Assembly: GCA_013141065.1 (NCBI GenBank)
Contig: JABFRR010000006.1
Location: forward strand, 62,001-126,000
Source: Bacteriovoracaceae bacterium
GTDB taxonomy: Bacteria > Bdellovibrionota > Bacteriovoracia > Bacteriovoracales > Bacteriovoracaceae
DNA length: 64,000 nt
Reading direction: 5' to 3'
Below are positions 1-8,798 of the stretch, one piece after another. A program made the translations under genes and the position numbers. Under the pieces are notes generated by a model that saw nothing but the letters and a program-made list of their open reading frames with translations, had not been told where the DNA came from and searched no databases. Positions within the stretch are counted from its first letter, which is position 1. Each line of letters opens with the position of its first letter.

Positions 1-38
1 CACTCAATTTAAAAAGAGAAGAATTTAGTCATTTAAAA

Positions 39-1010
39 ATGCCCGATTACATTCCCTATCCAACAACTCATTTTTATCTCATGACACTTTGTCCATGTGA
101 TGTTTTTATCAAACTGACAAAAAGAGCAGGCGATGAATATGTGAAGCGCCTACACTTTGGTGAATCTTTTACTAAAGATGACTTAAAAAAATATGAAGAT
201 TTAGGTTTAAAAGAATTTTTTGTCCTTAAAGAAGAACGTGAACTTTTCATGAATGGCCTCTTAACTCAATCTTTGAAGAATTTAAGAGGAAATTATGAGC
301 CGATGAAAGCAGTGGAAGTGGCGGCAGACTCATTTACAATTAGCGGGGATTTAATTAAATCACTGGGAATCACTCCCACGTGTGTCGCCATGGTTGATCA
401 GACAATCTTACACATGAGAAATCAAATCACTAAGTCTGATAAACTTGGGCTTTTATTAAAAAAACTTCTCGATAATAAAATGAGTTATTCATATAGACGA
501 TCTTATATGATCAATTTAGTTTCATTCACTCTTTTACCTAAAATGGAGTGGGGAAGCACTGAACAACAGCAAATGTTACTTGAAAAAATTTCAATGGTCA
601 GTTTCTTCCATGATATCTATCTCGAAGAAGACGCTCATCTAAAGATAATGAACAGAGAAGACTTAAAAAAAGTGGCGCTCAGTCCAAAAGAACGTGATTT
701 AGTTTTAAATCATGCTAACCGTGCAGCACTTTTAATTCAGTCCTACCCAAAACTTCCTCAGGGAATCGACCTTATAATAAAGCAACATCATGGTGTTTCT
801 AATGGAGTTGGTTTTCCAGAGGTCTTAACAGTCAATATTTCACCGATGGCGATCTTTTTTGTCGTGGTGGAAGATTTTGTAACTCAAGTTTTAGAACATC
901 AAGACCTCACACAACTGCCTGCTATAATCGCCACTCTTAAACTTAAATATACTCTGCCAACCTACCGAAAAATTCTTACTGAAATTGAGTCAGTATTTAA
1001 GAAGAAATAA
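39..1010 (+). CDS. HD-GYP-like protein, degenerate, possibly cut by window edge
   Basis: Residues 1-65 look like the small N-terminal domain found in many Bdellovibrio HD-GYP proteins. The C-terminal half carries HD (191-192), NH (224-225), HH (250-251), GFP (258-260) and a late D279, which is the spacing of an HD-GYP c-di-GMP phosphodiesterase. The first metal His expected near residue 158 is absent and GYP has become GFP, so activity is doubtful and a sensory or binding role is possible. The frame stays open upstream to base 3, with no strong ribosome site before this ATG, so the gene may start outside the window, perhaps with a receiver domain. The family assignment is from motif pattern only. 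Confidence 0.6.
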   Translation: MPDYIPYPTTHFYLMTLCPCDVFIKLTKRAGDEYVKRLHFGESFTKDDLKKYEDLGLKEFFVLKEERELFMNGLLTQSLKNLRGNYEPMKAVEVAADSFTISGDLIKSLGITPTCVAMVDQTILHMRNQITKSDKLGLLLKKLLDNKMSYSYRRSYMINLVSFTLLPKMEWGSTEQQQMLLEKISMVSFFHDIYLEEDAHLKIMNREDLKKVALSPKERDLVLNHANRAALLIQSYPKLPQGIDLIIKQHHGVSNGVGFPEVLTVNISPMAIFFVVVEDFVTQVLEHQDLTQLPAIIATLKLKYTLPTYRKILTEIESVFKKK

Positions 1011-1013
1011 TTA

Positions 1014-1796
1014 TTATAAACTGTAATTAATCGCCATGAGTCCAAAAGTTTCTAATCCTCGACCATTCATGGTAGGTGAATTCCTAATTGACTTGGGAAT
1101 GAGTTTAAAACCGACGACACCAACAAATGAAAGATGATCTCTTACTTTATAGATCGGCATCAAACTCACTCCTGGCTGAAAAAAATTCTTGACGTGATAT
1201 TCATTTCTTGAAGATGAGGCTTCTTGGCCTTTGACTCCAAAAAAATATTCTGCATAGCGATCATCATGCCATTCTAAATTAAAACTAGTTCTCAAAATGA
1301 GCTCTTCAGATATCAGATTCATTTATCCGTAAGAGAATTGAGAAATTACACCTTTCGAGCGACCATTAATATCTCGAGAGAGGTTAAGATTAAATTTTCC
1401 AACTTTGCCAGAAAATCCAAAAAAAACAGATTCTTTTCTCGGGTCCATGTTGACACCTTGGTATTTGTCACCTGCTCGATTGAGAAAAGTAGAAAAATGA
1501 ACAAAGGGATTTCCTAAAATTCTCAGCGCTAATCCTTGAGGCCCAAGCGAAAGGCGTTTATAAGAACCAGATACATAAGGAATAAGTTTTGTGAGAATTT
1601 TTTTATCCAAGTTCTCATAGGTATTTCCTACGCGCATATTTTTTTTGAATATTACCCCGGCGCCAAGGGATAATCTCCATTGTCGTTCTTGAGCTATATC
1701 AACCAGTAATTCTTTTGAAATTTCTTGCGAATTGCCGGTGTGTAAAAAGATTAAACTTAAAAACCCGACACAAAAGATAAACTTTATTTTTTCCAT
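1014..1796 (-). pseudogene. MipA/OmpV-family outer-membrane protein, split by in-frame TAA
   Basis: Two open segments (1323-1823 and 1014-1322) lie in the same frame on the minus strand, separated only by a TAA that is followed at once by ATG. Read through, they give one protein of about 260 residues: a signal peptide starting at the Met encoded at 1796, then beta-strand-rich sequence with MipA/OmpV-like stretches such as GSYKRLSLGP, FLNRAGDKYQG and SRDINGRSKG, continuing after the stop with EWHDDRYAEYFFG and PTMNG. Full-length members have an unbroken chain here. This looks like a recent nonsense mutation, probably a Tyr codon turned to TAA. A sequencing error or separate translation from the adjacent ATG cannot be excluded. 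Confidence 0.7.
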
Positions 1797-1925
1797 AGAA
1801 TTTATCTTAACAGATTTTATCACAGGGCTGATGCAAGAAATTGATAGATTTATTTTTCCCTATTTTTTAAGAAAGTGTGAGGATTAAGTTAACAAATTAT
1901 TTTCATGACTGTTACGGAGGACTAT

Positions 1926-2787
1926 ATGAAAAAATCACTATTGACTGCAGCTGCCTAACTTTCAATGACTCTCTCACCATCAGCTTACACTTGTGACAGC
2001 AATGGAAACTCAGGATTTCTTCCTGAAAACAATCTTAGTATTCCAGTTGGCGACAAAATGGCCGGCAATATGACTGAAGCTCGTTTTTTAGAAATTGTAG
2101 GAAAAGTCGAAGCGATTTATTCTCCAATCATTAAAGATATGGGTGCAACTTTAAAAATGAATAACGACTGGAAAAGCACAACTGTTAATGCTTCGGCTCA
2201 ACAAACAGGATCATCGTGGCAAGTAAATATGTACGGAGGTCTCGCTCGTCATAAACTAACTACTGATGATGGTTTTATGATGGTTGTTTGCCATGAATTA
2301 GGTCACCACATTGGCGGAGCTCCTAGATATAATCGCAATACTGATTGGGCTTCAAATGAAGGCCAAGCAGATTATTTTGCTTCTTTATGAAAATGATGAC
2401 AACATTTCTATTGTTGCAGGTATGACTATAGATGCTGAAGCGACAACAAAATGTCAGACTATATACAAGTCAGCTTCAGAAGTGGCACTTTGCCAACGTG
2501 TGGCCATGGCCGGTAAATCACTAGGATAACTTCTTGGCTCTTTAGGTGGAAGTTCAAATGTTAATTTTAACACTCCAGATAAAAAAGTTGTTAAAGCAAC
2601 TGTTGATTCTCATCCAGCTGGCCAATGTCGCCTAGATACATATTTCCAAGGTTCACTTTGTGATAAGTCTATTACTGACGATGTTTCAAAGACAGATGCT
2701 ATCCAAGGAACTTGTATTAAAAAAGACGGATACACTGCAGGTGTAAGACCACTTTGTTGGTACAAGCCAGGTGTCGGAGAGATCTAA
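1926..2787 (+). pseudogene. Secreted HELGH metalloprotease, copy 1 (broken)
   Basis: This is the first member of a three-copy array. A good ribosome site (acggagg) precedes ATG 1926. The reading frame is hit by TAA at 1956 within the signal peptide. A 20-nt deletion relative to copy 2, near 2388, removes the codons for LKCMRRV and shifts frame. A further TAA at about 2527 replaces the Met codon of GKSLAML. The active-site stretch VCHELGHHIGG and the downstream NEGQADYF are still readable. The last 150 bases are identical to copy 2. Several independent lesions make this a pseudogene and argue against sequencing error. The hairpin terminator at 2820 follows it. Confidence 0.88.
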
Positions 2788-2819
2788 TTATCTCAAAATA
2801 AACACGCCATTTTTTTGAC

Positions 2820-2847
2820 ACGGGGGTATTTTAAATACCCCCGTTTT
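2820..2847 (+). terminator. Rho-independent terminator after protease copy 1
   Basis: A 12-bp stem (acgggggtattt paired with aaatacccccgt) with a minimal loop is followed by tttt. The identical hairpin follows copy 2. Confidence 0.75.
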
Positions 2848-2858
2848 GATTTTCCCCA

Positions 2859-2888
2859 ATGAAAATTTTTTTAAAGAAGTCCTAGAAT
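2859..2888 (+). promoter_or_regulatory. Possible promoter of protease copy 2
   Basis: ATGAAA at 2859 and TAGAAT at 2883 are 18 nt apart and resemble a weak sigma70 promoter. This would give a leader of roughly 90 nt before ATG 2981. The same sequence recurs before copy 3 at 3931-3960. Assigned by eye. Confidence 0.35.
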
Positions 2889-2980
2889 AAATGTCAGGTA
2901 ATGAAAGATTAATTTATTTCTCTAATCGTTTTGAAAGGAGAAGAATTAGGTATTCCTACAAATTGTTACGGAGGACTTAT

Positions 2981-3859
2981 ATGACAAAAGGGATTTTAGT
3001 TGCAATGATGGCAACAACATTGACTTTCTCACAGGCTTTTTCTTGCGATATGCATGGTAAAGGTGGCTTCGCTCCTGAAAATAATCTTCAAATCGCTGTT
3101 GGTGATAAAGCAGCTAACAACATGACGAAAGAATTATTTCTTGATGCAATTACTCGCGTCTCTTCTGCTTACGAACCAATCGTTGCTCAAAAAGACGGAA
3201 AGCTTATTATGAACAATAGATGGGATGACAACACTGTTAACGCATCTGCTCAGCAGTCAGGGAAGAACTGGCAAGTAAACATGTACGGTGGTCTTGCTCG
3301 TCACCCACTAGTTACAGTTGATGGATTCATGATGGTTGTATGTCATGAGCTAGGTCACCACATTGGTGGAGCTCCTAGATATAATCGCAATACTGATTGG
3401 GGTTCAAATGAAGGCCAAGCAGATTATTTTGCTTCTTTAAAATGTATGAGAAGAGTTCTTGAAAACGAAGATAACATTTCTGCAATTGCTAATATGACGA
3501 TTGATGCTGACGTTGTAACTCAATGTTCATCTGTTTATAAGTCAGAATCTGAAATTGCTCTTTGTAAGAGAGTTTCAATGGCCGGTAAATCACTTGCAAT
3601 GCTTCTTGGTGACTTAGGTGGAAATTCGAATGTAAAATTCAATACACCTGACGTGTCAAAAGTTGCAAAAACAAATGATAACCACCCTCAAGCTCAATGT
3701 CGTCTTGATACATATTTCCAAGGTTCACTTTGTGATAAGTCTATTACTGACGATGTTTCAAAGACAGATGCTATCCAAGGAACTTGTATTAAAAAAGACG
3801 GATACACTGCAGGTGTAAGACCACTTTGTTGGTACAAGCCAGGTGTCGGAGAGATCTAA
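2981..3859 (+). CDS. Secreted HELGH zinc metalloprotease, copy 2
   Basis: The product is a 292-residue exported protein. ATG 2981 is chosen because it sits six bases after a strong ggagg and begins a clean signal peptide (residues 1-21). The upstream in-frame ATG at 2891 would put 30 charged residues before that signal. Residues 122-126 are the zinc site HELGH, and E144 in NEGQAD is a likely third ligand, with D148 nearby, in M48-like arrangement. Several Cys are probably disulfide-bonded. The gene is a mosaic: most is identical to copy 3, but about 3379-3440 and the 3' end from 3738 match copy 1. The likely role is extracellular or periplasmic proteolysis; the substrate is unknown. Confidence 0.85.
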   Translation: MTKGILVAMMATTLTFSQAFSCDMHGKGGFAPENNLQIAVGDKAANNMTKELFLDAITRVSSAYEPIVAQKDGKLIMNNRWDDNTVNASAQQSGKNWQVNMYGGLARHPLVTVDGFMMVVCHELGHHIGGAPRYNRNTDWGSNEGQADYFASLKCMRRVLENEDNISAIANMTIDADVVTQCSSVYKSESEIALCKRVSMAGKSLAMLLGDLGGNSNVKFNTPDVSKVAKTNDNHPQAQCRLDTYFQGSLCDKSITDDVSKTDAIQGTCIKKDGYTAGVRPLCWYKPGVGEI

Positions 3860-3891
3860 TTATCTCAAAATAAACACGCCATTTTTTTGAC

Positions 3892-3919
3892 ACGGGGGTA
3901 TTTTAAATACCCCCGTTTT
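3892..3919 (+). terminator. Rho-independent terminator after protease copy 2
   Basis: This is an exact duplicate of the hairpin at 2820-2847, carried within the tandem repeat. Confidence 0.75.
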
Positions 3920-4052
3920 GATTTTCCCCAATGAAAATTTTTTTAAAGAAGTCCTAGAATAAATGTCAGGTAATGAAAGATTAATTTATTTCTCTAATCG
4001 TTTTGAAAGGAGAAGAATTAGGTATTCCTACAAATTGTTACGGAGGACTTAT

Positions 4053-4934
4053 ATGACAAAAGGGATTTTAGTTGCAATGATGGCAACAACATTGACTTTC
4101 TCACAGGCTTTTTCTTGCGATATGCATGGTAAAGGTGGCTTCGCTCCTGAAAATAATCTTCAAATCGCTGTTGGTGATAAAGCAGCTAACAACATGACGA
4201 AAGAATTATTTCTTGATGCAATTACTCGCGTCTCTTCTGCTTACGAACCAATCGTTGCTCAAAAAGACGGAAAGCTTATTATGAACAATAGATGGGATGA
4301 CAACACTGTTAACGCATCTGCTCAGCAGTCAGGGAAGAACTGGCAAGTAAACATGTACGGTGGTCTTGCTCGTCACCCACTAGTTACAGTTGATGGATTC
4401 ATGATGGTTGTATGTCATGAGCTAGGTCACCACATTGGTGGAGCTCCTAGAAAAGGTGGATTCGGTTCATCATGGGCATCTAACGAAGGTCAAGCTGACT
4501 ATTTCGCTGGATTAAAATGTATGAGAAGAGTTCTTGAAAACGAAGATAACATTTCTGCAATTGCTAATATGACGATTGATGCTGACGTTGTAACTCAATG
4601 TTCATCTGTTTATAAGTCAGAATCTGAAATTGCTCTTTGTAAGAGAGTTTCAATGGCCGGTAAATCACTTGCAATGCTTCTTGGTGACTTAGGTGGAAAT
4701 TCGAATGTAAAATTCAATACACCTGACGTGTCAAAAGTTGCAAAAACAAATGATAACCACCCTCAAGCTCAATGTCGTCTTGATACATATTTCCAAGGTT
4801 CACTTTGTGATAAAGCTATCTCTGATGACGTAGACAACAGAGATGCAATCAAAGGAACATGTGTTAAGAAAGATGGTTACACTGTTGGTGTTCGCCCTCT
4901 TTGCTGGTACAAGCCAGGTGCTAACGAAATTTAA
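4053..4934 (+). CDS. Secreted HELGH zinc metalloprotease, copy 3
   Basis: The product has 293 residues, with the same signal peptide, leader and ribosome site as copy 2. It differs at the segment after the zinc site (RKGGFGSSWASNEGQAD in place of RYNRNTDWGSNEGQAD) and in the last 45 residues (for example CDKAISDDVDNRDAIKG). The HELGHH site and NEGQAD are intact. It is the only member with no trace of copy 1 sequence in those two patches, so it probably represents the parental second gene. Function is inferred as for copy 2. Confidence 0.85.
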   Translation: MTKGILVAMMATTLTFSQAFSCDMHGKGGFAPENNLQIAVGDKAANNMTKELFLDAITRVSSAYEPIVAQKDGKLIMNNRWDDNTVNASAQQSGKNWQVNMYGGLARHPLVTVDGFMMVVCHELGHHIGGAPRKGGFGSSWASNEGQADYFAGLKCMRRVLENEDNISAIANMTIDADVVTQCSSVYKSESEIALCKRVSMAGKSLAMLLGDLGGNSNVKFNTPDVSKVAKTNDNHPQAQCRLDTYFQGSLCDKAISDDVDNRDAIKGTCVKKDGYTVGVRPLCWYKPGANEI

Positions 4935-4964
4935 TTAATCGATTCTCAAATTTGAATTAATAAA

Positions 4965-4998
4965 TAAAAGGGCCAGAATTTTCTGGCCCTTTTTTTTG
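4965..4998 (+). terminator. Terminator after protease copy 3
   Basis: The stem aaaagggccagaa pairs with ttctggccctttt and is followed by a run of T. It differs in sequence from the terminators of copies 1 and 2. Confidence 0.85.
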
Positions 4999-5012
4999 AC
5001 CTTTGAAATAGT

Positions 5013-7172
5013 ATGTCTCTTATGAAAACACTAATATTGACAGAAAAACCCTCCGTCGCACGAGATTTTGCCCTCGCTTTAGGTGCTGTCAGTGGAGAAA
5101 ATAAATCTAATGAGGGATTTATTGAAACTCCTGACTATGTCATTACTTGGGCCATAGGCCACTTGCTTGCGCCTTATGATCCTGAAGATTATGATCCAAA
5201 ATACAAAAAATGGAGTCTAGTCACACTTCCTATTTTGCCTGTAGAATTCAAATTTAAGGCTCAAGCAAAAACAAAAAAACAACTTGATATCATCAAAAGA
5301 ATTTTAAAACGTAATGATCTAGAGAAATTAATCGTTGCCACTGATGCTGGAAGAGAAGGTGAGTTAATTGCCAGGCTTATTTTGCAAGAAGGAAGATCTA
5401 AATTAAAAGCATTTCGTTTTTGGACTTCAGCAGCGCTAACTCGTGAAGTGATTCATGCTGAGATGAAAAAAATAAAGCCTCTTCAGGATTATGACCGTCT
5501 TTTCATTGCAGGACGTGCTCGTCAAAAAGCCGATTGGCTGGTTGGCATGAATCTTTCGAGACTGGCGACAATTAAACTTAACGATCTTTTTTCTATAGGA
5601 AGAGTGCAAACGGCAGTTTTAAGTTTATTAGTAGAGCGAAGAAAGGCCATTCAAAACTTTATTCCCACAGATTACTTTGAATACCTAGCAACCTTTCAAT
5701 TTTCCAGTGGGAAGTTGGATGCGTACTGGTTTGACCCTCAAAAAAAAGAAGAAGACAAAAGACAAGACAATCGTCAATTTTTTGATGAGCTCAAAGAAAA
5801 ACTCTCGAAGAAAAAAGCTACTATTAGTACTTTGAGTGAAGCCGAAAAAACTTCATACCCACAGGGGCTTTTTTCCCTGACCGATCTTCAGCGTCAGGCG
5901 AATATGCAGTATGGTTTTTCGGCCAGTAAAACCTTAGAGCTCGCTCAGTCTCTTTATGAAAAATATAAATGCCTTTCTTATCCGCGAACTGACTCAAAAG
6001 TAATGGCCACTTCTTCCTTTGAGTTAGTGAAGGACTTAGTCTATAAATTTAAAGGATTGTATCCGGAGCATTTTGAAAAGTTTGCTTCCCATAAAGTGAG
6101 TCTTAAAAATAAAATAATCTTTGATGATAGTAGACTTACTGATCACCATGGACTTATTCCACTCAAAGATTTTAATGGTCCAGAAGACTCATTAGAAGGA
6201 AAAATTTATCATTTGGTTTTGAAGAGGTTTATTACAAATTTCTTAGAAAATCATCGATATCTTGAAACAGATGTGCAAATTGAGTGTGAAAAAAATCTTT
6301 TTAAAGTTCGTGGGAAAAAAATTATAGAGATGGGCTTTAAGGTTTTGGAAGGGCGCGAAAGTGAAGAAATACTCCCCGCAATTTCTCTTAATGAAGAGGG
6401 AATTCATCAATCAGGCAAAGTAGAGGCTAAAAAAACTAAAGCTCCTTTTGATTACACTGAAGCTTCACTTCTTTATGATATGACAAATCCTGCTCGTTTA
6501 GTTTCAGAGTCTGATTTAAAGAGGATTTTTAGAACAGAAGTAGGTCTTGGCACCCAGGCAACGAGGGCGCAAATTATCGAGACATTACTTAAACGTAATT
6601 ACATAGAAAGAGTTAGTAAAAATATAAAAGCGACCGATAAAGGCCTTTTATTAGTTGATCGATTAAATGATATGCCAACAACTAAATCTCTCACTAGTGT
6701 TTCTCAAACGGCCAAATTAGAGTTGGCGCTTTCAAGTATGGCAGAAGGTGAGACAGATGACTTGGAATTTTTAGAACAAGTTAATTCATTTATCCTGAGT
6801 GCGACACAAGAATGGAAGGAGAGTGCCGGCATTGAAAGAGATAAATCAACTCCTAAAAGCTACGGTGGAATAACCTACGGGCCGAAAACTCAATCAAAAT
6901 CAGCAGAGATTGGAAATTGTCCTATTTGCCAGTCAGAAATAAAAGATTTTCCAAAATCTTATAGTTGTTCAAGATGGAAAGAGGGTTGTGGTTTTACCAT
7001 TTGGAAAGTCGTTGCTAAGAAAAAATTATCAGAAACTTCAATTAAAGAATTAATGACGAAAAAGAAAACTGGTCTAATCAAAGGATTTAAATCTAAAACA
7101 GGTAAGCCTTTTGAAGCATATTTGTTGATGAATAAAGAGGGAAAAGTCGAGTTTGAATTTTTACCTAGATAA
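5013..7172 (+). CDS. topB: DNA topoisomerase III (type IA)
   Basis: The product has 719 residues. A TOPRIM domain opens the protein (TLILTEKPSVA, then ATDAGREGELI), followed by SIGRVQTAVLSLLVERR and the catalytic site LSYPRTDS with Tyr323 as the DNA-linking residue. The C-terminus has a four-Cys zinc-ribbon-like module (CPICQ ... CSRWKEGC). The length and Tyr position fit TopB rather than TopA. It relaxes and decatenates single-stranded regions during replication and recombination. The start could be ATG 5013 or the in-frame ATG 5022; neither has a strong ribosome site. It is a single gene between the protease terminator and a convergent operon. Confidence 0.95.
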   Translation: MSLMKTLILTEKPSVARDFALALGAVSGENKSNEGFIETPDYVITWAIGHLLAPYDPEDYDPKYKKWSLVTLPILPVEFKFKAQAKTKKQLDIIKRILKRNDLEKLIVATDAGREGELIARLILQEGRSKLKAFRFWTSAALTREVIHAEMKKIKPLQDYDRLFIAGRARQKADWLVGMNLSRLATIKLNDLFSIGRVQTAVLSLLVERRKAIQNFIPTDYFEYLATFQFSSGKLDAYWFDPQKKEEDKRQDNRQFFDELKEKLSKKKATISTLSEAEKTSYPQGLFSLTDLQRQANMQYGFSASKTLELAQSLYEKYKCLSYPRTDSKVMATSSFELVKDLVYKFKGLYPEHFEKFASHKVSLKNKIIFDDSRLTDHHGLIPLKDFNGPEDSLEGKIYHLVLKRFITNFLENHRYLETDVQIECEKNLFKVRGKKIIEMGFKVLEGRESEEILPAISLNEEGIHQSGKVEAKKTKAPFDYTEASLLYDMTNPARLVSESDLKRIFRTEVGLGTQATRAQIIETLLKRNYIERVSKNIKATDKGLLLVDRLNDMPTTKSLTSVSQTAKLELALSSMAEGETDDLEFLEQVNSFILSATQEWKESAGIERDKSTPKSYGGITYGPKTQSKSAEIGNCPICQSEIKDFPKSYSCSRWKEGCGFTIWKVVAKKKLSETSIKELMTKKKTGLIKGFKSKTGKPFEAYLLMNKEGKVEFEFLPR

Positions 7173-7185
7173 TTGAGTTATAAAA

Positions 7186-7205
7186 AAGTCCACCGAAGTG
7201 GACTT
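7186..7205 (-). terminator. Terminator of the 7.2-17.2 kb minus-strand operon
   Basis: The 8-bp stem aagtccac/gtggactt reads on the minus strand with a TTCG tetraloop followed by TTTTTT, just after the stop at 7209. On the plus strand the T-run is poor, so it mainly serves the minus-strand operon. Confidence 0.8.
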
Positions 7206-7208
7206 AAT

Positions 7209-8312
7209 TTAAATTTTTGTACTTTCAGAAAAGAAGTTCAGAGGTTGCCTTACATCAACTAAACCTCCTCCTTTTGGTTTTGGAAAGTCGATAATTCTTA
7301 AGATGTTCGACATACAAGTGACACCTTTAGATGAAAATTGAGTTTGAGCTGTTTTGATATTAACAGTTGAAACTTTTCCATCACCTTCAATTCTAAAGTT
7401 CAAATCAACAATCCCTTTAATTTTTTCAGAGTGCTCTTGAAGTTCTTGCTGATAACAAAATTTGAATTGTGGTAAGTATTCTTGAAGAATTTTTCTTAAC
7501 ACTTCTGGTTCAATTGAGCCCATTACTACTGTATCGGCCTGAACAAAGGCAGTATCTATTCCTTTTTTATTAGCAAGCCCTCTGGTGGTTGTAGATCGGT
7601 CATAATTTCCGGCAGCGTCTTTACCTAAGAGATGACCTGAACCATCTCCCATTCCGGCAGGAGCTCTATAGTCTCCAGTTAAATTAGAGCCTTTATTACC
7701 GATTCCGGTACCGCTGGTGAGACCTCGACTACCTTCCTTACCAGCTCCGGCCGCTAAGGCCATTTTAGAGCTATTACCCATAAGTGCTTTCAGTCCCTTT
7801 CCCTTGAACTCGTAGCCTTTAGCAGCTGAATCTCCCAGGCCTATGGCACCAGGGGCATCAGGGCTAGATAGTGGGCCTGCTTTAGCCGAGCCGGCCTTAG
7901 ATTTTTGAACTTTTTGTGTCACTTTTTGAGTCGGATCTCCAGTCGGGCCTGCTTCATTAGTTGTTACGACCTGAACACCGGGCTCAGTTTTGGTATCGAT
8001 TTTCTGAAGCTCCTCAGCAGCGGCAATTTTTTTCTTTAGTGCTTTATAGCTTTCTGGTGGAGTAATAAAATCCATTTTGATTGATGCTAATTTTTCTTTT
8101 TTAGGAGTATCGTCTTCTTTCATTCCTGGCATTTTAAAGATAAAAATGATGGCATGGAGAAAAAGACTGACTACAACAGCATTTCTGGTAAATTCTGAAT
8201 TCTTACTATCTTTGCTATAATTTTTTTCACGAATATTAATCTTCGCTTTTACAAACTCTGGTTTGTGAGCGACTTTAATTGGTCTTCGTGTTGGTACAAA
8301 TTTAGGTATCAT
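7209..8312 (-). CDS. AgmX/PglI (TonB-like) C-terminal-domain protein
   Basis: The product has 367 residues from ATG 8312, which follows ggtgaaag; a TTG at 8327 would add five residues. The protein has a cytoplasmic N-terminus, one transmembrane segment (about residues 43-60), a long Gly/Ala/Lys-rich periplasmic linker, and a C-terminal module with a central CY and later C (FKFCYQQEL ... GVTCMSN) ending in FPKPKGG, typical of AgmX/PglI domains. TonB-like proteins of this type pair with ExbB/ExbD motors to transmit proton-motive force across the periplasm. It is the last gene of the operon, directly after those two motor subunits. Confidence 0.8.
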   Translation of the reverse strand: MIPKFVPTRRPIKVAHKPEFVKAKINIREKNYSKDSKNSEFTRNAVVVSLFLHAIIFIFKMPGMKEDDTPKKEKLASIKMDFITPPESYKALKKKIAAAEELQKIDTKTEPGVQVVTTNEAGPTGDPTQKVTQKVQKSKAGSAKAGPLSSPDAPGAIGLGDSAAKGYEFKGKGLKALMGNSSKMALAAGAGKEGSRGLTSGTGIGNKGSNLTGDYRAPAGMGDGSGHLLGKDAAGNYDRSTTTRGLANKKGIDTAFVQADTVVMGSIEPEVLRKILQEYLPQFKFCYQQELQEHSEKIKGIVDLNFRIEGDGKVSTVNIKTAQTQFSSKGVTCMSNILRIIDFPKPKGGGLVDVRQPLNFFSESTKI

Positions 8313-8337
8313 ATAACTTTCACCCAACAGTAGTTAA

Positions 8338-8763
8338 TTATTTCTTTAGGCCTTCTTCAGCAGCAATTGAAAAGTTTTTAGCTCCTGCAACTTTTGCCAT
8401 ATCCATTAATTCAACAGCGCGACCAAGGTTGGCGGAAGTATCACCTTCTAAAATAACAGACTCTGTTTTAAGCGTTTTTAGTTCACTTGCAATTCGTCTG
8501 GTAATCTCTTCGTCCTTAACTGACTTTCCTTGTACGGCGACTTTGCCATCTTTACCAAGGGAGATGACAAGTATCTCGGCATCTTTCTTTTCATTTGTTA
8601 AGGCAGTCTTTGGTAACTCAATATCCATGCCTGATTCAAGTGCGGCAGTTGAAGAAACCATAAAGATAATTAAAAGAACTAGCATGACGTCGATTAGCGG
8701 AGTCATATTAATTTCTGCTACAATTTCTGAGTCGTCGTCATCGTTACTAATTTTCATTGACAT
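8338..8763 (-). CDS. ExbD/TolR (AglS-like) motor subunit
   Basis: The product has 141 residues. One N-terminal transmembrane helix (about 20-43) contains the expected proton-carrying Asp in PLIDVMLVLLIIFM, followed by a periplasmic domain. It sits between the ExbB/TolQ and AgmX-type genes, so it should form the energised inner-membrane complex with them. AglS or TolR would be equally valid family names; the surrounding TPR and VWA genes favour an Agl-type trans-envelope machine. Confidence 0.88.
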   Translation of the reverse strand: MSMKISNDDDDSEIVAEINMTPLIDVMLVLLIIFMVSSTAALESGMDIELPKTALTNEKKDAEILVISLGKDGKVAVQGKSVKDEEITRRIASELKTLKTESVILEGDTSANLGRAVELMDMAKVAGAKNFSIAAEEGLKK

Positions 8764-8798
8764 ATAAAGCTCCTAAGATTGTCTCACTTAATTCAAAA

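Larger units (their letters stand above)
2635..4809 (+). repeat. Tandem direct duplication, period about 1,072 bp
   Basis: Bases from 2635 recur from 3707 with an offset of 1072. The repeat covers the 3' end of one protease, its stop, terminator hairpin, leader and ribosome site, and most of the next protease. The only clear differences inside the repeat are a patch at about 3379-3440 (3 nt shorter than in the last copy, so the offset becomes 1075 after it) and divergence at the end of the last copy after 4809. Near-identity of non-coding parts implies recent unequal exchange or conversion. Confidence 0.9.

Noticed and set aside
2891-2980. Extra 30 N-terminal residues for protease copies 2 and 3
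   Set aside because: They would precede a clean signal peptide and the strong ribosome site lies at 2970, so this is leader RNA.
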